Shown piece by piece: positions 11,014 to 23,068 of a stretch of DNA of 64,000 nt. This stretch comes from Pseudofabraea citricarpa (lineage: Eukaryota; Ascomycota; Leotiomycetes; Helotiales; Dermateaceae). Position 1 is the first letter of the stretch, and each line of letters begins with the position of its first letter. The translations under genes were made by a program, and so were the position numbers. The notes below the pieces were generated by a model, which saw nothing but the letters and a program-made list of their open reading frames with translations, was not told where the DNA came from and did not search any database. The stretch lies in assembly GCA_029641185.1 (NCBI GenBank), contig JAPWGK010000003.1, forward strand, positions 682,001 to 746,000, in the 5' to 3' direction.

Positions 11014-12724
11014 ATGGGTATCAGTGATACCGACTCGAACGAGAAGAGGCATGGTGATGTCGAGACCTCGCCACCTATGGGCGATGTTGAGGTTGGCGAG
11101 CAGGGTCAGCTGAAGAGACAGCTCAAGGGCAGACATATGCAGATGATTGCTATCGGTGGTTCCATCGGTGCTGGTCTCTTCGTCGGTTCCGGTGCTTCTC
11201 TTAACGCTGGTGGCCCTCTCTTTTTGATAATCGATTACGCTATTATTGGCGTTATGCTTCTGCTTACTGTTAACGCTCTTGGAGAACTTGCTTGTAAGTA
11301 TTCCTGTCGGCTGTATTAGATTTGGGTGTTGACACTAATATATTGCAGCGCTTTACCCTGTCGCTGGATCCTTCTATGATTACTCTGTTCGCTTCATTGA
11401 CCCTGCTTGGGGATTTGCCATGGGATGGAATTACTCCATGAACTGGCTTGTTGTCCTTCCTTTCGAACTAACAGCCGCTGGTATTACGATTGCTTTCTGG
11501 ACCGACGGCATGGACCATCCCATCAACGTCGGTGTCTGGATTACAGTTTTCCTCGTTCTCGTAACTGCTATCAACATTTTTGGTGTTCGAGGTTATGGAG
11601 AAGTGGAGTTTGTACTTGGTCTGATCAAGGTTGCTGCCATCATCGGATTCATTTTCCTTGGCATCATTATCGACTGCGGTGGAGTGCCTACCGACAACAG
11701 AGGTTACATTGGAGCAAAATACTGGCACAATCCTGGAGCCACCAAGAATGGATTCAAGGGCTTCTGTGCCGTATTCGTGAACGCATCCTTTGCCTTCGGA
11801 GGAACTGAGCTTGTCGGTCTTGCAGCTGCTGAGGCCGCTAACCCCCGCAAAACAATCCCAAAGGCTACTAAGCAAGTCTTCTGGCGTATCTCTCTGTTCT
11901 ATATCATCTCCCTGTTCCTGCTTGGACTTATCGTTCCTTCTGACGACGAAGATCTTTCCAGCGCCTCTGGAGCCAACACCAAGTTTTCTCCTTTCGTGCT
12001 CTCCATGCGTCTTGCAGGTATCAAGGTTCTCCCGTCTATCTTCAACGCAGTGATTACTCTGTCTGTTCTCTCTGTTGCAAATTCGTGCACATTCGCTTCG
12101 ACTCGAACCATCCAAGCACTTTGTTCTCGTGGAATGGGACCCGGCTTCCTCGCCAAGATTGACAGCAAAGGACGTCCATACTGGGCTCTTGTTCTCGTCT
12201 TGGGTTTTGGGCTCCTTGCATATATCAACTGCGCTCCATCTGGAGGGACTATTTTCAACTGGTTGCTTTCTATCTCCGGTCTCTCCAATTTCTTCACCTG
12301 GGGATCTATCTGCTTCGCGCACATCCGTTTCCGCAAAGCATGGGCTCTGAACGGTCGTACCACGGATGATCTACCTTTCGCCGCCATGTTCGGTGTCATT
12401 GGATCTTGGATCGGCCTTGGTCTTAATATCATGTGTCTCATCGCTCAATTCTACGTTGCTTTGTTCCCCATTGGTGGTACACCCACTGGTGGAGTTGAGG
12501 CTTTCTTCGAGTCGTACCTCGCTGCACCAGTCGTTCTCGCCTTCTTCGTCGGCTACAAAATCTATGAACGTAACTTCACGATCGGTGTTAACCTCAGCGA
12601 GCTTGATATCGATGCTGGACGTCGTGAATTAGACTTTGTTGCCCTTCGCCAAGAGCTTGATGATGAGCGCGCTATGAAGGCAACCTGGCCAGCATGGAAG
12701 AGATGGTGGGATTTCATCATGTAA
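11014..12724 (+). CDS. Amino-acid permease (YAT/APC family)
   Basis: Two exons, 11014-11293 and 11349-12724, with a 55-nt intron (gtaagt...ctaatatattgcag), give 551 residues. The signature GRHMQMIAIGGSIGAGLFVGSG opens the first membrane segment. It is followed by GELASLYPVAGSFYDYSVRF across the splice, MGWNYSMNW, and FAFGGTELVGLAAAEAANP, all hallmarks of fungal general amino-acid permeases of the GAP1/DIP5/INDA1 group. About twelve hydrophobic segments are visible. The soluble C-terminus (RRELDFVALRQELDDERAMKATWPAWKRWWDFIM, shown here in part only as key residues R, W and K) is typical of the family. It imports amino acids across the plasma membrane with protons; specificity is not readable. 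The ATG context (TCAAGATGGG) is good. Confidence 0.93.
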
Positions 12725-13427
12725 ATGGGGGTCAGTTTAAATTTTTGCTTGTGTAAGATGCGAGAGTTGAATGTATTTCTTCTCGATTGTAATTATTATG
12801 GGGAGAAAGCCTATATACATATACCCCCGTTATGGTTTACTTGGACACTAGATACCTATCTACCTCTAGATTAGTTAAAAGATGATTGAAAAATAACAAG
12901 TCATTAAAAATAGCAAACATGTCCTATTATAAATTTTGAAATCGAGAATTATTTTTGAGATACACGGGAGCATCAAAGGAATTTTTAATCAAGTAATATC
13001 AATTAGTTACATGGAAAAATAATTGACGGGCTGGCTGTTATTTCAGAAAGGGCTGTTGGCTGTTTTCAACAACCTACCAATAACAAGTTTCTCAACACTT
13101 CCTCCACAGCCTCTACTAATACTTTGCGTCACTCAATCTAGGTAACGTGGACCCCATTGATCGCATACTACCTCTAATGTTCGGTCGTCCTCTCTTCTCC
13201 CTGTTAAAGGGTAGCGGCAGAGCTGAAAGAAACTCCCTACCAATATCTCGTTTCCCCTGTGTCGTGTCGAGCGGTCTCTCAAATTCCGACTATATATCCT
13301 CACTTCAGATCGATGATTTGAGATCAAAGTGAACATTGTCGTAGTATGGATGTTTTGGATACCCATGTAGCACAGAGTTTTCCAAGGGATGTATGCACAT
13401 TCAATTCTCAAATGAGCACGCGCACGT
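12725..13427. other. Convergent intergenic region
   Basis: 3' flanks of the permease and the NLR gene face each other here. The part from 12830 to 13020 is AT-rich. No gene is supported. Confidence 0.45.
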
Positions 13428-16400
13428 TCACGCATTGCGCAACCTCTTGTAGCTCGGCGGCCTATACTCGTCGATGGTCTGCTGATAGCCCTCCAGGCCG
13501 GCAAAATTGCGTTTCTCTGCATTTTTCCAGTGCTGGACAGGAATCGTCTGCCTCTGCCTATCAAGGACGGCAGGCAGGACAAGCTCCTCCTCCGCACACG
13601 CGTCGACGGAATAGGACTCCTGGGCTGCCATGTTCAATACCACTCGCAGGTTCTTGTGGTTGTCGGTTGGGACCAGAGTGGAGTAGCTCTGCTCCAGAGT
13701 CGAGGATGCAGGAAGCCTTGTTATGGTCTCTTGGATCGTTGTGCCGTCTGCTCTTTTCGTCGTCAGCGTCACTTCGCCTTTGCTGTTGTCGTGCCGCAGT
13801 GCTGAAAGCTGTAACTGGCCGTTGTGTTTCGTGAAGATTGGCATGTTCACTGAGCTCAGAATTCGTGACTTGGTACTGACCAAGGCGTTCTCTGGCTGAA
13901 TCTCGGGTTTTGAAGTTAGGGCAGTGGAAGGTTGGTTGTGCCTCTCCACTAGAATATCTGATGTTGCGTGATTTGAGTTTGGGGTCCTTGACAGGTATGG
14001 CTCGATATGTAGAAAAACTGGATTTCCTTCTAGCATCGTTACTCCATACAAGTAATTTCCACATTCGGAAAACATCATATGAGCTAGCGGCTCTGGATAT
14101 AACTGATCCAGCTCATGATCTAAGAAATTGTTAATCATCTGGAACAGTGCAGAATAGCGAGCAAAACTCACCATTCTCAGTAAACTTCCAGAGAGATGTG
14201 AACCCTGAAGTCACAACAGCTACAACCGGTTCTGTTGGATGGAAGCAGGAAACACTACCCATCGGGCTTCCATCAATCCAATCGGTGGTACGATATACCC
14301 GCAAGATGATGCCCACAAGTGCAACTAACTTGAATGACAGTTTGTTGTTTTCTAGTTCTTGGTTCTCGTATACACTTAATATCCACGGGCCTCCTGGAAC
14401 GTCTATGTTTGGCGGACCTTGGCCTTCGATCATGAGAAGATACTTCTCATTTGGGGAGAACGAATAGTGATACCACCAATAGCAACAATGATTGTTGCCG
14501 GAATCCCTCACATGTTTATATTGCTGAATATCACTCTTTGATGCAATACTACGATTTATCTTCGTTTTCGTCTGGGAGGAGTTTGGCCATTGATCTGCCA
14601 CTGGAAAATAGTGACAACTAGAAATTTCCAGGGTCTGAAATTCTGGATGAGATTCCTCTCCAGAACGGGTTTTCAATTGAACAAGACTATCTCCGATTGC
14701 AACACGTTTTAAAGATGGCGAGAAGGCTACCGGTAGACGAAAGGTCTTGTCTTTCCTGTCCCCTGGAGAAAATGGCATGGTAGGAAGCTCGAATCGAACC
14801 GATGAGATCTCTTCCATCGTCTCAAGCGACCAAATCTGATAAACGGCTAGCCAGCAACGCGATATTGCGATCCTTTTGCCAATACTAGACAGGGTCAGCC
14901 ATTTTTGTTTAGATATGTTGGAGGATAACTGACGGTGGTGGTAACACTTTGACGACTCCAACCTCCCGACCATTGATCGAAACTTGTGATGCAAGAAGAA
15001 CAGCTCCATGATCCTCGGGAGAACCAAGTGAGGTAAGTTTCGTTGCTTTATTTTCTGTCAGAAACTCTGATTTGAAAAATGTTGAAATACTTGACAGCCA
15101 TATTTCCCCCGGATTTCCCCCCAGGACTCTGCCCCATTGCTGTTCGAGATTCAGCAAGTCTATGGATAATGTTTTGAGTTTCGCTAACAAAGTCCCCAGG
15201 TTTTCTTTGGGCATGATATCTAGTTTGTCAAGAGTGTTATTTATTGTATCAGGCAGACCTCCCAAAGCTGGGGGTGTGTTAAAAGTCCATGACGCCTCAA
15301 TCCACATGGCCAGAAGATTCTTTTCATCAACGAATCTTGATACCTGCGAGAACAAATATCTTAACTCATTGAGGTCACAGAATTTACTGTGATGGTCAAC
15401 AGAAATAAACTGGAGACATTCTGATACGTGTGCGGCCCAGTTCACTGCTGAATATCTCAGTAGCGGTAAATCTGGTTTCTGCACTTCCAAAGCAGTAGAA
15501 GTTGGCACGTAACTAGCCAGTGGGCCATGAGGAACATCATTGAGCATGTACGAGAGGCATGTAGAGGCAAGTGAGCAATGCGCCGCGTGCGGTTGAACCA
15601 AGAAAGGTGATGAACAAGGCGATCTCCCTGAGGTTGTTGTAAGAAACTCGGGAATTGAAAGGTGGATGAAGCCAACGACGCCTGAACGTACTTCTACCAA
15701 AGATCCAGACATTTGCACCAGAGTCTCAACAAAGTTTTGGATCTTGTCGTCCTGTTTTATCGGGGTATCTCTCTTCACTGCCAACGCCGTGTGGATCTCT
15801 TCGACACTCAAAGATTGACGAGCAACAGCCAGCCATTGGAAAATACGCAGTATTTTCTTCCAATGAGATTTTGGAACCTGTCTCTCGATCTGTTCGAGGA
15901 TTTTAGTGAACATTGCGTCCAGTCCAGCAAAAGAAGTTATGTCCGATATGGTGTCTAGCCGTTCTTGCGGTGTAAGGACAGGTGATTTTAGGTATGCAAC
16001 CATGAGAACAGCCCACAAAAATATTGAGCTTGCGCTGTTTGATAGATCATGTGCCATGGACCCAGCATCACTATTACTTTTCCTCGCTATACCATCATTG
16101 TCAAGTAAGGACAAGATATGTGGCTCTATGTACTTTCTGAGATCGTCAAAATTCTCCTGTGCGCTGAGCAATATTCGATTCTGGGACCTGTAAGATATAT
16201 TGGGGTATCTAAGATGAGGCCGGCCGAATAAAACAATTTTCAAGTTCGAGTCGGCCGAGATTATTTCCAGATCCTTAACGAAAGCCTCGTAATCAGAACA
16301 CTCGTCCAGTCCGTCGAATACAAAATAGGAGACATTCAATTGCTTGATGTAGAGATTGAGGATACTGAGGATGTCATCTTCGGAAGCGAAGCGCTGGCCA

Positions 16401-17940
16401 CTTCCTGTGTCATTCATGATAACTGCTGCGATGTCGATCCACTCCTTCCGGCTGCCATATTTATTGACTAGCTGTGTCAAGACGGACTGGAAAGCTGCGC
16501 GTCTCCAGGAAATTTCTGCGTATTTCTGACTGAAGTGGAAAAAAGCCACTCTATGTTCACAACCGGGATTACTGACTTGGCCCTCTAAGTCTTCAATTAC
16601 AAGGCTGGAGAGGATGGTTTTTCCATATCCAGGCTTTCCTATAAATTGTAAGCGGCAATATTATCTCATAGAGTTAGCATTTTAGATACCTGACACGATC
16701 AGGACACGCTCTGCAAAGGGCTTTCCTAAGAATTCTGCAGAGTACGTTGCCCATTTGCGGTACACTGGATGGTTGAGAAACCAATTTCCAGTGTCAAAAT
16801 GTCGCTGTTTGCAAGCTTCGTCGTAAATTCGCCTCCAATCTGGTGCAGCAATCCATTGTCTAAGTGCTAACTTCTTTGATTCTGCCTTGGATTAGTAATG
16901 CATACCAAAGACGAAGGACAACTTACGAATCTCTTTAGACTCTTTCTCTAATAATTCTTTCAGATTATCTCTTCTCGTTTTGCTATTATGTTGAATTTCT
17001 CTCTCGACCGCAATATAATGCATAAGCATTTCTTCTCTATATGCATCATCAAGTCCGCTTTCGAATAGCTCTCTGTGCTCTCTAAATCGCTCAATGATTT
17101 TTGAGAACCGTACATCGAAAGGAGTCCACATCAGGTCCATAATCAAGTTCGCCTTGAATCTAATACCTGAAGTTATTTTATACTATCAGTAATGTACAGT
17201 TTTCAAATATATGAGATATTCGAGTTGGCTTTACTCACCCATTCGTTTGCTGGAAAACAGTGCGCGGCAGTCATGGCAGAATTGCAGTATGTCAGTGTAA
17301 ATAAGCGATAGCGATGTAGCCAACCGTGAGTGATAAGCTTCCCATGTACCATCCTTGACTCTACCCTTCAGCATATCAAGATGACGATGGTACCTTGGGA
17401 GATGCTCAGCCATTTTGGAAAACATATCTGCGAGTCGCTCAAAGAAAGTCACATAGTGACTACTCAGCTTGTAGATTGTAAGACCATGTTTAGATGTTTG
17501 CTCCAAGCTCCACTTACCAGGAAGACCAAGTGGACAGCTCCCCATACAATTGCTGCCCACTCCGGATGGCTTGACACGATGAGATCGATCACTTTGAAAT
17601 AAGGCGCCACCGCCTGTGCGAAATTGTTGATTTTAGAACATGCCGATAAGAGGCGTGATTGGTGACGACGTTCAGCCCTTTTGATGGATTGTGTGATGGT
17701 TGAAATGAGTGATTCCGGCCCATTGAGAGCTTCATACTGGAGTCTCTCCTCATCAGACAGTTCTGCCTGAAATTTCGACGCGGCATTTGAGAAGATCTCT
17801 GTAGCATCAAGCAATCTAGATAACAGATTTAGTAAATTTCTCGAACCACATTCGTAGATCACATACGGCGATTGATCTACTGAAGTCGCTGTTGTATTTT
17901 GGGGCCGGTGCCGCTGAGCAACAACAGCTGGTTGGTCCAT
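13428..17940 (-). CDS. NLR-type STAND NTPase (DUF7708-NACHT-propeller-like)
   Basis: Seven exons: 17940-17518, 17467-17239, 17166-16927, 16881-16690, 16638-14934, 14884-14172 and 14119-13428. The six introns are 45-72 nt, all phases agree, and the product is 1397 residues. Residues ~50-145 carry the helical N-terminal domain of many fungal NACHT proteins (SSHPEWAAIVWGAVHLVF; DUF7708-like). The Walker A loop GKPGYGKT is at 362-369 and is split by an intron after the first base. Walker B YFVFDGLDEC lies near 466-475, with KIVLFGRPH near 496-503. A winged-helix-like region follows (ILRIFQWLAVARQSLSVEEIH). The C-terminal ~450 residues show blade-like strands (FSPNEKYLLM, FHPTEPVVAVV, FSECGNYLYG) suggesting a degenerate propeller. 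Such proteins act in non-self recognition and regulated cell death in fungi; the ligand is unknown. Confidence 0.85.
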
Positions 17941-18415
17941 TTCATCTGCCTTGACTAGAAAGGTTGAGAATGTGAACTGGGGAACTCGATCACAATCTAC
18001 TGTAATAATTACACAGGTAACGAAATAGCTATCAACAAACTGCTGGATGAGGTGGCCGTGCTCGGTGAGACGGCAAGGCAGAAACCATCTCTGGTGGGTG
18101 GGCATCACCCTAATACACCGAAGAGAAATAATTGGAAGGCTGCGCCTCCCGGAATCCACGTGCCCAACGAATAAGAGTGTCTACGAATGCATGGCCAGAA
18201 ATTTTATGCACGTCAAGCTGCGAGTCAGCATGCCTCAGTGAGCTGGCTTCTCTAAGGCTATAGTCGAGGTAAGGCTGTGGAGAGGCTGAGTAAACTCCAG
18301 TGATGTTATAGGTGACAACAAAGCGACTTCGCCTCGGCTGAATAGTGCTTGAATTGCTTAGCTGGACCTGTGAAATTAATAGTTCGTCTAAGTCATCGAA
18401 TACTTTTAGGCACAA
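17941..18415 (-). pseudogene. Coding-like segment upstream of the NLR, frame broken
   Basis: Directly upstream of the NLR start, two minus-strand frames look protein-coding by composition. One runs 18370-18110 (SRFVVTYNITGVYS, LIRWARGFREAQP) and ends in a stop at 18110-18112. The other continues from ~18130 (THQRWFLPCRLTEHGHLIQQ, FVDSYFVTCVIITVDCDRVP) straight into the NLR methionine at 17940. Moving from the first to the second needs a one-base shift. A GT-AG pair 28 nt apart would do it, but that is shorter than any other intron here. It may be a decayed N-terminal domain or a neighbouring gene remnant; I do not recognise the family. Confidence 0.4.
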
Positions 18416-19254
18416 GCTGTTTACCTATGCGGCCTTCGTGACAACAAAGCAACCATGCCACGAAGAACAAAAGAATGTAGGTCAAATTAAGCTTTCTTGA
18501 TCCCTACTGCCAACTGGCTATTTCCCGCGCCGTTCGATTCGTTTCTTGGTATGGTACCGTACCGGTACGGTGGTGGTGGCACACTGCACAGCACGGGGTC
18601 CTGCCGAGAAATACCAAGAATTCCAGGGTAAGAGATAAGGAACTTGGCGATCGAATCGGGATTTTCCAGCTTTTGCTTGGAAGAGGGGGGGTATGGTACT
18701 GTATGATGGAAAGGGAAGGTGGTGGTGTCTGGTTTTTGGTCGATCGATGAGGGCGGTTGCATGCAGGGTTAGCATGGGGGTGAGCGATGGGATTGGGCAT
18801 TGCAGAATTAAAAATTGTCACGCGGTTGTTGAGGATTGGTGGTAAAAAGGAATCACTTGTTATAACTACCTAGGTAGATAGTCTGGTAAGTTTTTGGGCT
18901 GCAATATAATATTTCACTGTTGTACTTTTTGGGTGTGTAAATGCTTTTATTTTAGCCTTGATAGTCTGTCTATATTATGGTCAAGTAACCCAGCTATGTA
19001 CTCTTTCTTCGCTACATGATTGTCAATAAGATTAAGAAGTTTGACTTGTTTTTGATGCAAAATGAATTGAGATGTGTCTATAAAAACCTAAACTGACCTA
19101 TGTTTCATAGACGTAGGTCCTGGGATATATGCCAAGGCATGTAGGATCGTTGGGTAGGGTTTAGTTACTGATTAGAATAAGAATTTATTTGACAAGTTCG
19201 ACTAATACAGTACGCAAAAATTCTCAAAAATGACCTTCAAGTTATCCTATCAAA
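18416..19254. other. Intergenic with a 16-bp perfect palindrome
   Basis: Contains ACCGTACCGGTACGGT, a perfect inverted repeat, at 18556-18571, a related GGTATGGTACTGTA at 18689-18702, and a TACCTAGGTA word at 18867-18876. The part from 18830 to 19250 is AT-rich. Frames across 18487-18820 are Pro/His-rich shadows with no support. Confidence 0.55.
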
Positions 19255-21369
19255 TTACCAAGAGAATGCATCTACTTCCAACTCAAAGATCGCTTTCCCT
19301 TCACGCCCTACCCGAACGACTGTAGCTCTCACATCATCACACAGCCCGCCAGGACCACATACCACGATACCAATCTTACTCCAACCTGCGTGAACCTCCT
19401 GTTTCAATAATTTATTAACATCCAGTCTCTGGCCTACCAGTACCTGTTTTTCCTGTAAGTCGCTCAACAACAGATTCAAATCGTTGACTAAACCCTCAGC
19501 ACTTTGCTTTATGCTCCAGCAAAGTTTAACATTTGTATGACATTTGATAAAGGGGACAAGTCCAGTGATACCGATACCACCCCCGATGAGTAAGAGTCTA
19601 TCGCACTTCAGCACTGCGTCTGGGTTGTTGTTCGAATAAGGGCCGTCCATAAGAGCCTTCATCTGATCACGAGTCTTCAAAAATTTGGTGATACCGTTAG
19701 ACTTTTTGATATACAAACTAACACCAGCTGTCGTGAAAGTTTGCGAAAGCTCTAGCTCGGAGGTCGCATTGCTGCTCTTCTCCAAATCTCGACTTGCTGA
19801 TCCATCTGATCCTGTTGTTTTTGCGCGAGATATACTATGATTCCGTGATGAAAGCATAGAAGTCGGGATGATAGAGAAAGGGTGGTTCTCCCACGGCTTG
19901 AGGGGACTCAGGGCTGGGAAGTAGATGTATGCATGGCGACCTGGTATTGCAGCCCAAGTGACACCTTTAATATCTACACGGACAATATCTGAACTTATCT
20001 CAGTCACTTTCGCATTGCGGATTCCAACTTTGGTTATTCGGAAGACTCGCATGAGACGGTCGAAGAACCAGACTGCGAATGCGGCATATAACCAAAATTC
20101 GTAACCCCATTTGCGGGTGAAGAGATATTCGACGTGGTACCAAGAGCCGACTAGAACAAACACTGCCAGAATAACGTGCGTTATCAGGAAGGCTTCATAG
20201 GACAATCGACGGAAGTATAGTGAGCTAACCACGAGCATTATACTAGTAGCGAGTGTAGCGACGATACCCCAGATCCAGTAGAGTTGTTTAGTCTCCTCTT
20301 TGAAAGATCCCATGTCAATGTAGAGGGCAAGTTCTAGTATCGAGTGAAGGATGACTTGTAGTCCGAAAATCCGGGCTACCCAGCGATGTAGCAGCATGTA
20401 AGTCGAATGTGACCAATTAGTCAACCACAACAGGATGTTGTTTCTGCCTGAGAACAAAATGACAAGCGGCGCTAATGCGAATGCTAAGACTCCCGTACGT
20501 GCAGAGATATATGCCATAATCTCCTGCCATCGCGTTTCAAACCACGTATTTGGTTTGATAGAGCGATAACCGACAGCAACCATGATGATATTCAAGATCA
20601 AGAATATAGCAATGTATAAACTTTGGCTGATTGTAGGGGCATTCCCGAGAATATATGGAAGCGGACGAATATGGTATGTGCCAATGATTGATGGGTAGAT
20701 GAGGTACGGCTTCATCTTTCCGGAGAACCCAGTCATGTATGGGAAATAGCCGAGGAGAGTGAGCAGAATCGGAATGCTAAACCCAACAATGAGAAGCACA
20801 AGTCTAATTCTGAATTAGTATTTGAATCCAATTATAGTTTTTTTGGTTGTACATTACCCGCAAATAGAGTGGAGAGTCTCTTGTTCCTCGAACCGTACCA
20901 TGCTCATCCTCTCAGCACTCCACGACTCTCGCGAGATAGAAGCAGTAAAGTTCAGGGGTTCTTCCTCGGGAACTTCTTGCTGGGGCGTTTCGGTGACTTG
21001 CATTAATGTTTCTCCATACGTCCACTTTGGTAGAGCCTTCACAGAACCAGTGGCCTTGTTGATCCAATACTTCTCCAGCCTCCATATCTCGACGTTGAAT
21101 TCAGCGCATGTAGAATTCACGCACCAGGCAAGAGTGGTTAAGAAGGGTGTATTATTTGCTCGACATTCTGGAGTTGTCGTAGCACTTCCACTGTGTCCCA
21201 TATGATCACTTGATGATCCATGACCAGAACATTCAAGCGGTAAAGATGCGATGGCGGCACGACACGCAAATGCGCACGAGGGAGTATACATCTCAATTCC
21301 AAGTCCGATAAAGGCAAGGCATGATGGCAGATAAAAGAGCACCAGTTGAATAGTGTATGAAGTCCTCAT
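19255..21369 (-). CDS. Ferric/cupric reductase (FRE family transmembrane)
   Basis: Two exons, 21369-20858 and 20809-19255, with a 49-nt intron, give 688 residues. A signal peptide (MRTSYTIQLVLFYLPSCLAFIG) is followed by a Cys-containing extracellular region, then about seven membrane helices. Two His pairs with the 14-residue spacing of bis-haem reductases are visible: H312/H326 (LLHRW, ILHSI) and H382/H396 (ITHVI, WYHVE). The FAD motif HPFS is at about 480-483. The NADPH loop IGGGIGITG and a C-terminal CGPGGLCDDVR follow. Ser-rich sequence is inserted between the FAD and NADPH lobes. It passes electrons from cytosolic NADPH to extracellular Fe(III) or Cu(II) for high-affinity metal uptake. 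No partner ferroxidase or permease gene is adjacent. Confidence 0.92.
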
Positions 21370-21901
21370 TTTGAAACCTTGTTTGAAGTCGGGTCCACCT
21401 TGATTGCCTCAAACATTGAAGTGGACCAGCACTGCTTTTATAGAAATGAGGAGATAGTACCTTTTACGACCTATTTACAGCCCATAAGCAGTGTTTGGGG
21501 TTGATACTTTCTAGTGTTGTAAACCTTCTCAGCCAAGACGTCCAAGACGTGATGTGGTATATACCAAGCCATCTGGCGCAGGCGTTGAGCAAGTTTGCGT
21601 TGCTTACAATCTCAACCGTCCAATTAACGATATCAATCATTAAAGTATCGCGCACATTGGCAAGAATTAATCGTTAGCATTAAGTGGAGTCGCATGCATT
21701 CTGTTAAAGAAAGCAAATTATGTTTTATGATTATGTCGTAGGCTGAATTTTACTTGGGTTTTTTCTTTGGGAAACCGGGCCAGAATAAGCCACCTGCCGC
21801 TTAATATCGTATGATAAACTAATTCTGAAGCATTATTTCTCCATATAAAAGTGCAAGAAGCATCTATTCAGATGTGTATTTCTAGCTACAAGAAAAATAG
21901 T
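21370..21901. other. Intergenic, reductase promoter region
   Basis: Upstream region of the minus-strand reductase and 3' flank of the BTB-like gene. AT-rich from 21600 on. No gene is supported. Confidence 0.45.
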
Positions 21902-22776
21902 CTATTTACAAGGTTGAGTTATTTTATGGATGTGGAAGTAACATCTCGTAAGCTTCGTCGGCTCGGAAGGGACTGTGGTTCCTGGAGATGCCTTAGCAAG
22001 CATATCGTAGAAGTCCCAATGAAGATTTTCAAGTCCTTTCCAGCCATTCTTCTGCCTCAGACTATTTTCGCACTTCAAGCCATAATAGTAATGGTGAGTC
22101 AGTAATGTAGCAATGACTCCTTCTGGTTCTCTCTTTGTCCATCCCATTATGGTTTGGGCCATTTGAGTATTTGTCATGTTGCTGCATTCTTCGTAATACG
22201 CGATGATCTCGTTCATTGCTGCATTCTGCAACTCTTCTGACGCCAGCTCGCCAGCCATTAGATGTACCATATAATATACACCCACTTCTGCGGTATAATG
22301 TTTAATACAGGGGCTTAATTTGCAGCCATGGACCCAATCTATTAAAATCTTCAAGGCTTTCTCACTTTTCTCATCGGTGTAGAGTCCATCCCGATTAAAG
22401 ACAATAGGAGAATCGTCGCCCGACATTTCAATGAGCTTTAGAAATCCCGTGCATCTCTTTTCTCTTAATTTATCTTTAGAAACCTTGAAGTCCTGTGTAC
22501 TATTCACAACACGAACTGTGACGTACTTAGCAGTACCAGTCCTTTGAGAGTATTAGAGTCGTCTTTGTAAACAGAATACGAATTATCTTACATTTTAGAA
22601 CGTGGCTGGCTGCTATTTTTTGCGTTCTGGGAATTATTTGCCTCCGAAGTAGTGGATTTTTCATCTGCTGCCGCCAATGTATTGGAATGCTGAAGGAATG
22701 TATTCTCGTATGCTGGAGGCTGATCGCTGTTTTCAAATCTCTGTGTCATGTTTTTGATAAATTTGAATGGTTTCAT
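21902..22776 (-). CDS. BTB/POZ-like domain protein with PPxY motif
   Basis: Two exons, 22776-22592 and 22541-21902, with a 50-nt intron ending in AAG|G, give 274 residues. The first real ATG is at 22776 (MKPFKFIKNM). The short N-terminal part is disordered and contains PPAY (20-23). After the splice, KYVTVRVVNSTQDFKVSK begins a fold resembling fungal BTB/POZ proteins: a strand pair, then KLREKRCTGFLKLIEM, a conserved-looking VFNRDG turn, then the helical half (ALKILIDWVHG, YYMVHLMAGELASEELQN). Such proteins usually mediate protein-protein contacts or recruit Cul3 ligases. The C-terminal ~90 residues are not recognised. The BTB call rests on pattern only. Confidence 0.6.
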
Positions 22777-23068
22777 CGTATATTTGATGTCAGAATGATC
22801 TTGGGATGCTACTGGCAAAAATACTTTTGTGTGTAGACAGGTTGGTGGCAGATTATAGCTGCGTTCTAAGTTTTCACTGTACCACGAGTGCTAAACTTCT
22901 GGTACGCTGGTTATTAACCTAAATTGCTTGCTTTACCCACGTTCCTATTACAGAAAGATTTCGAAAGGCAAAAAAATGGAAATTTGGTCAGCTGTTTAGC
23001 ACTAGCTGAAAGTTTATCGTTGATCTAAGCTCATGCTATGCTTATCTGTCTAATACTTGTGACGATCG

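Noticed and set aside
11468..12441. Long minus-strand frames opposite the permease
   Set aside because: Antisense shadows of a highly conserved coding sequence.
18106..18133. 28-nt GT-AG pair that would join the two frames upstream of the NLR
   Set aside because: Much shorter than every other intron here (45 nt or more) and has no branch site; a frameshift is more likely.
18487..18821. Three overlapping Pro/His-rich minus-strand frames
   Set aside because: Low-complexity shadow frames in intergenic DNA with no start or splice support.
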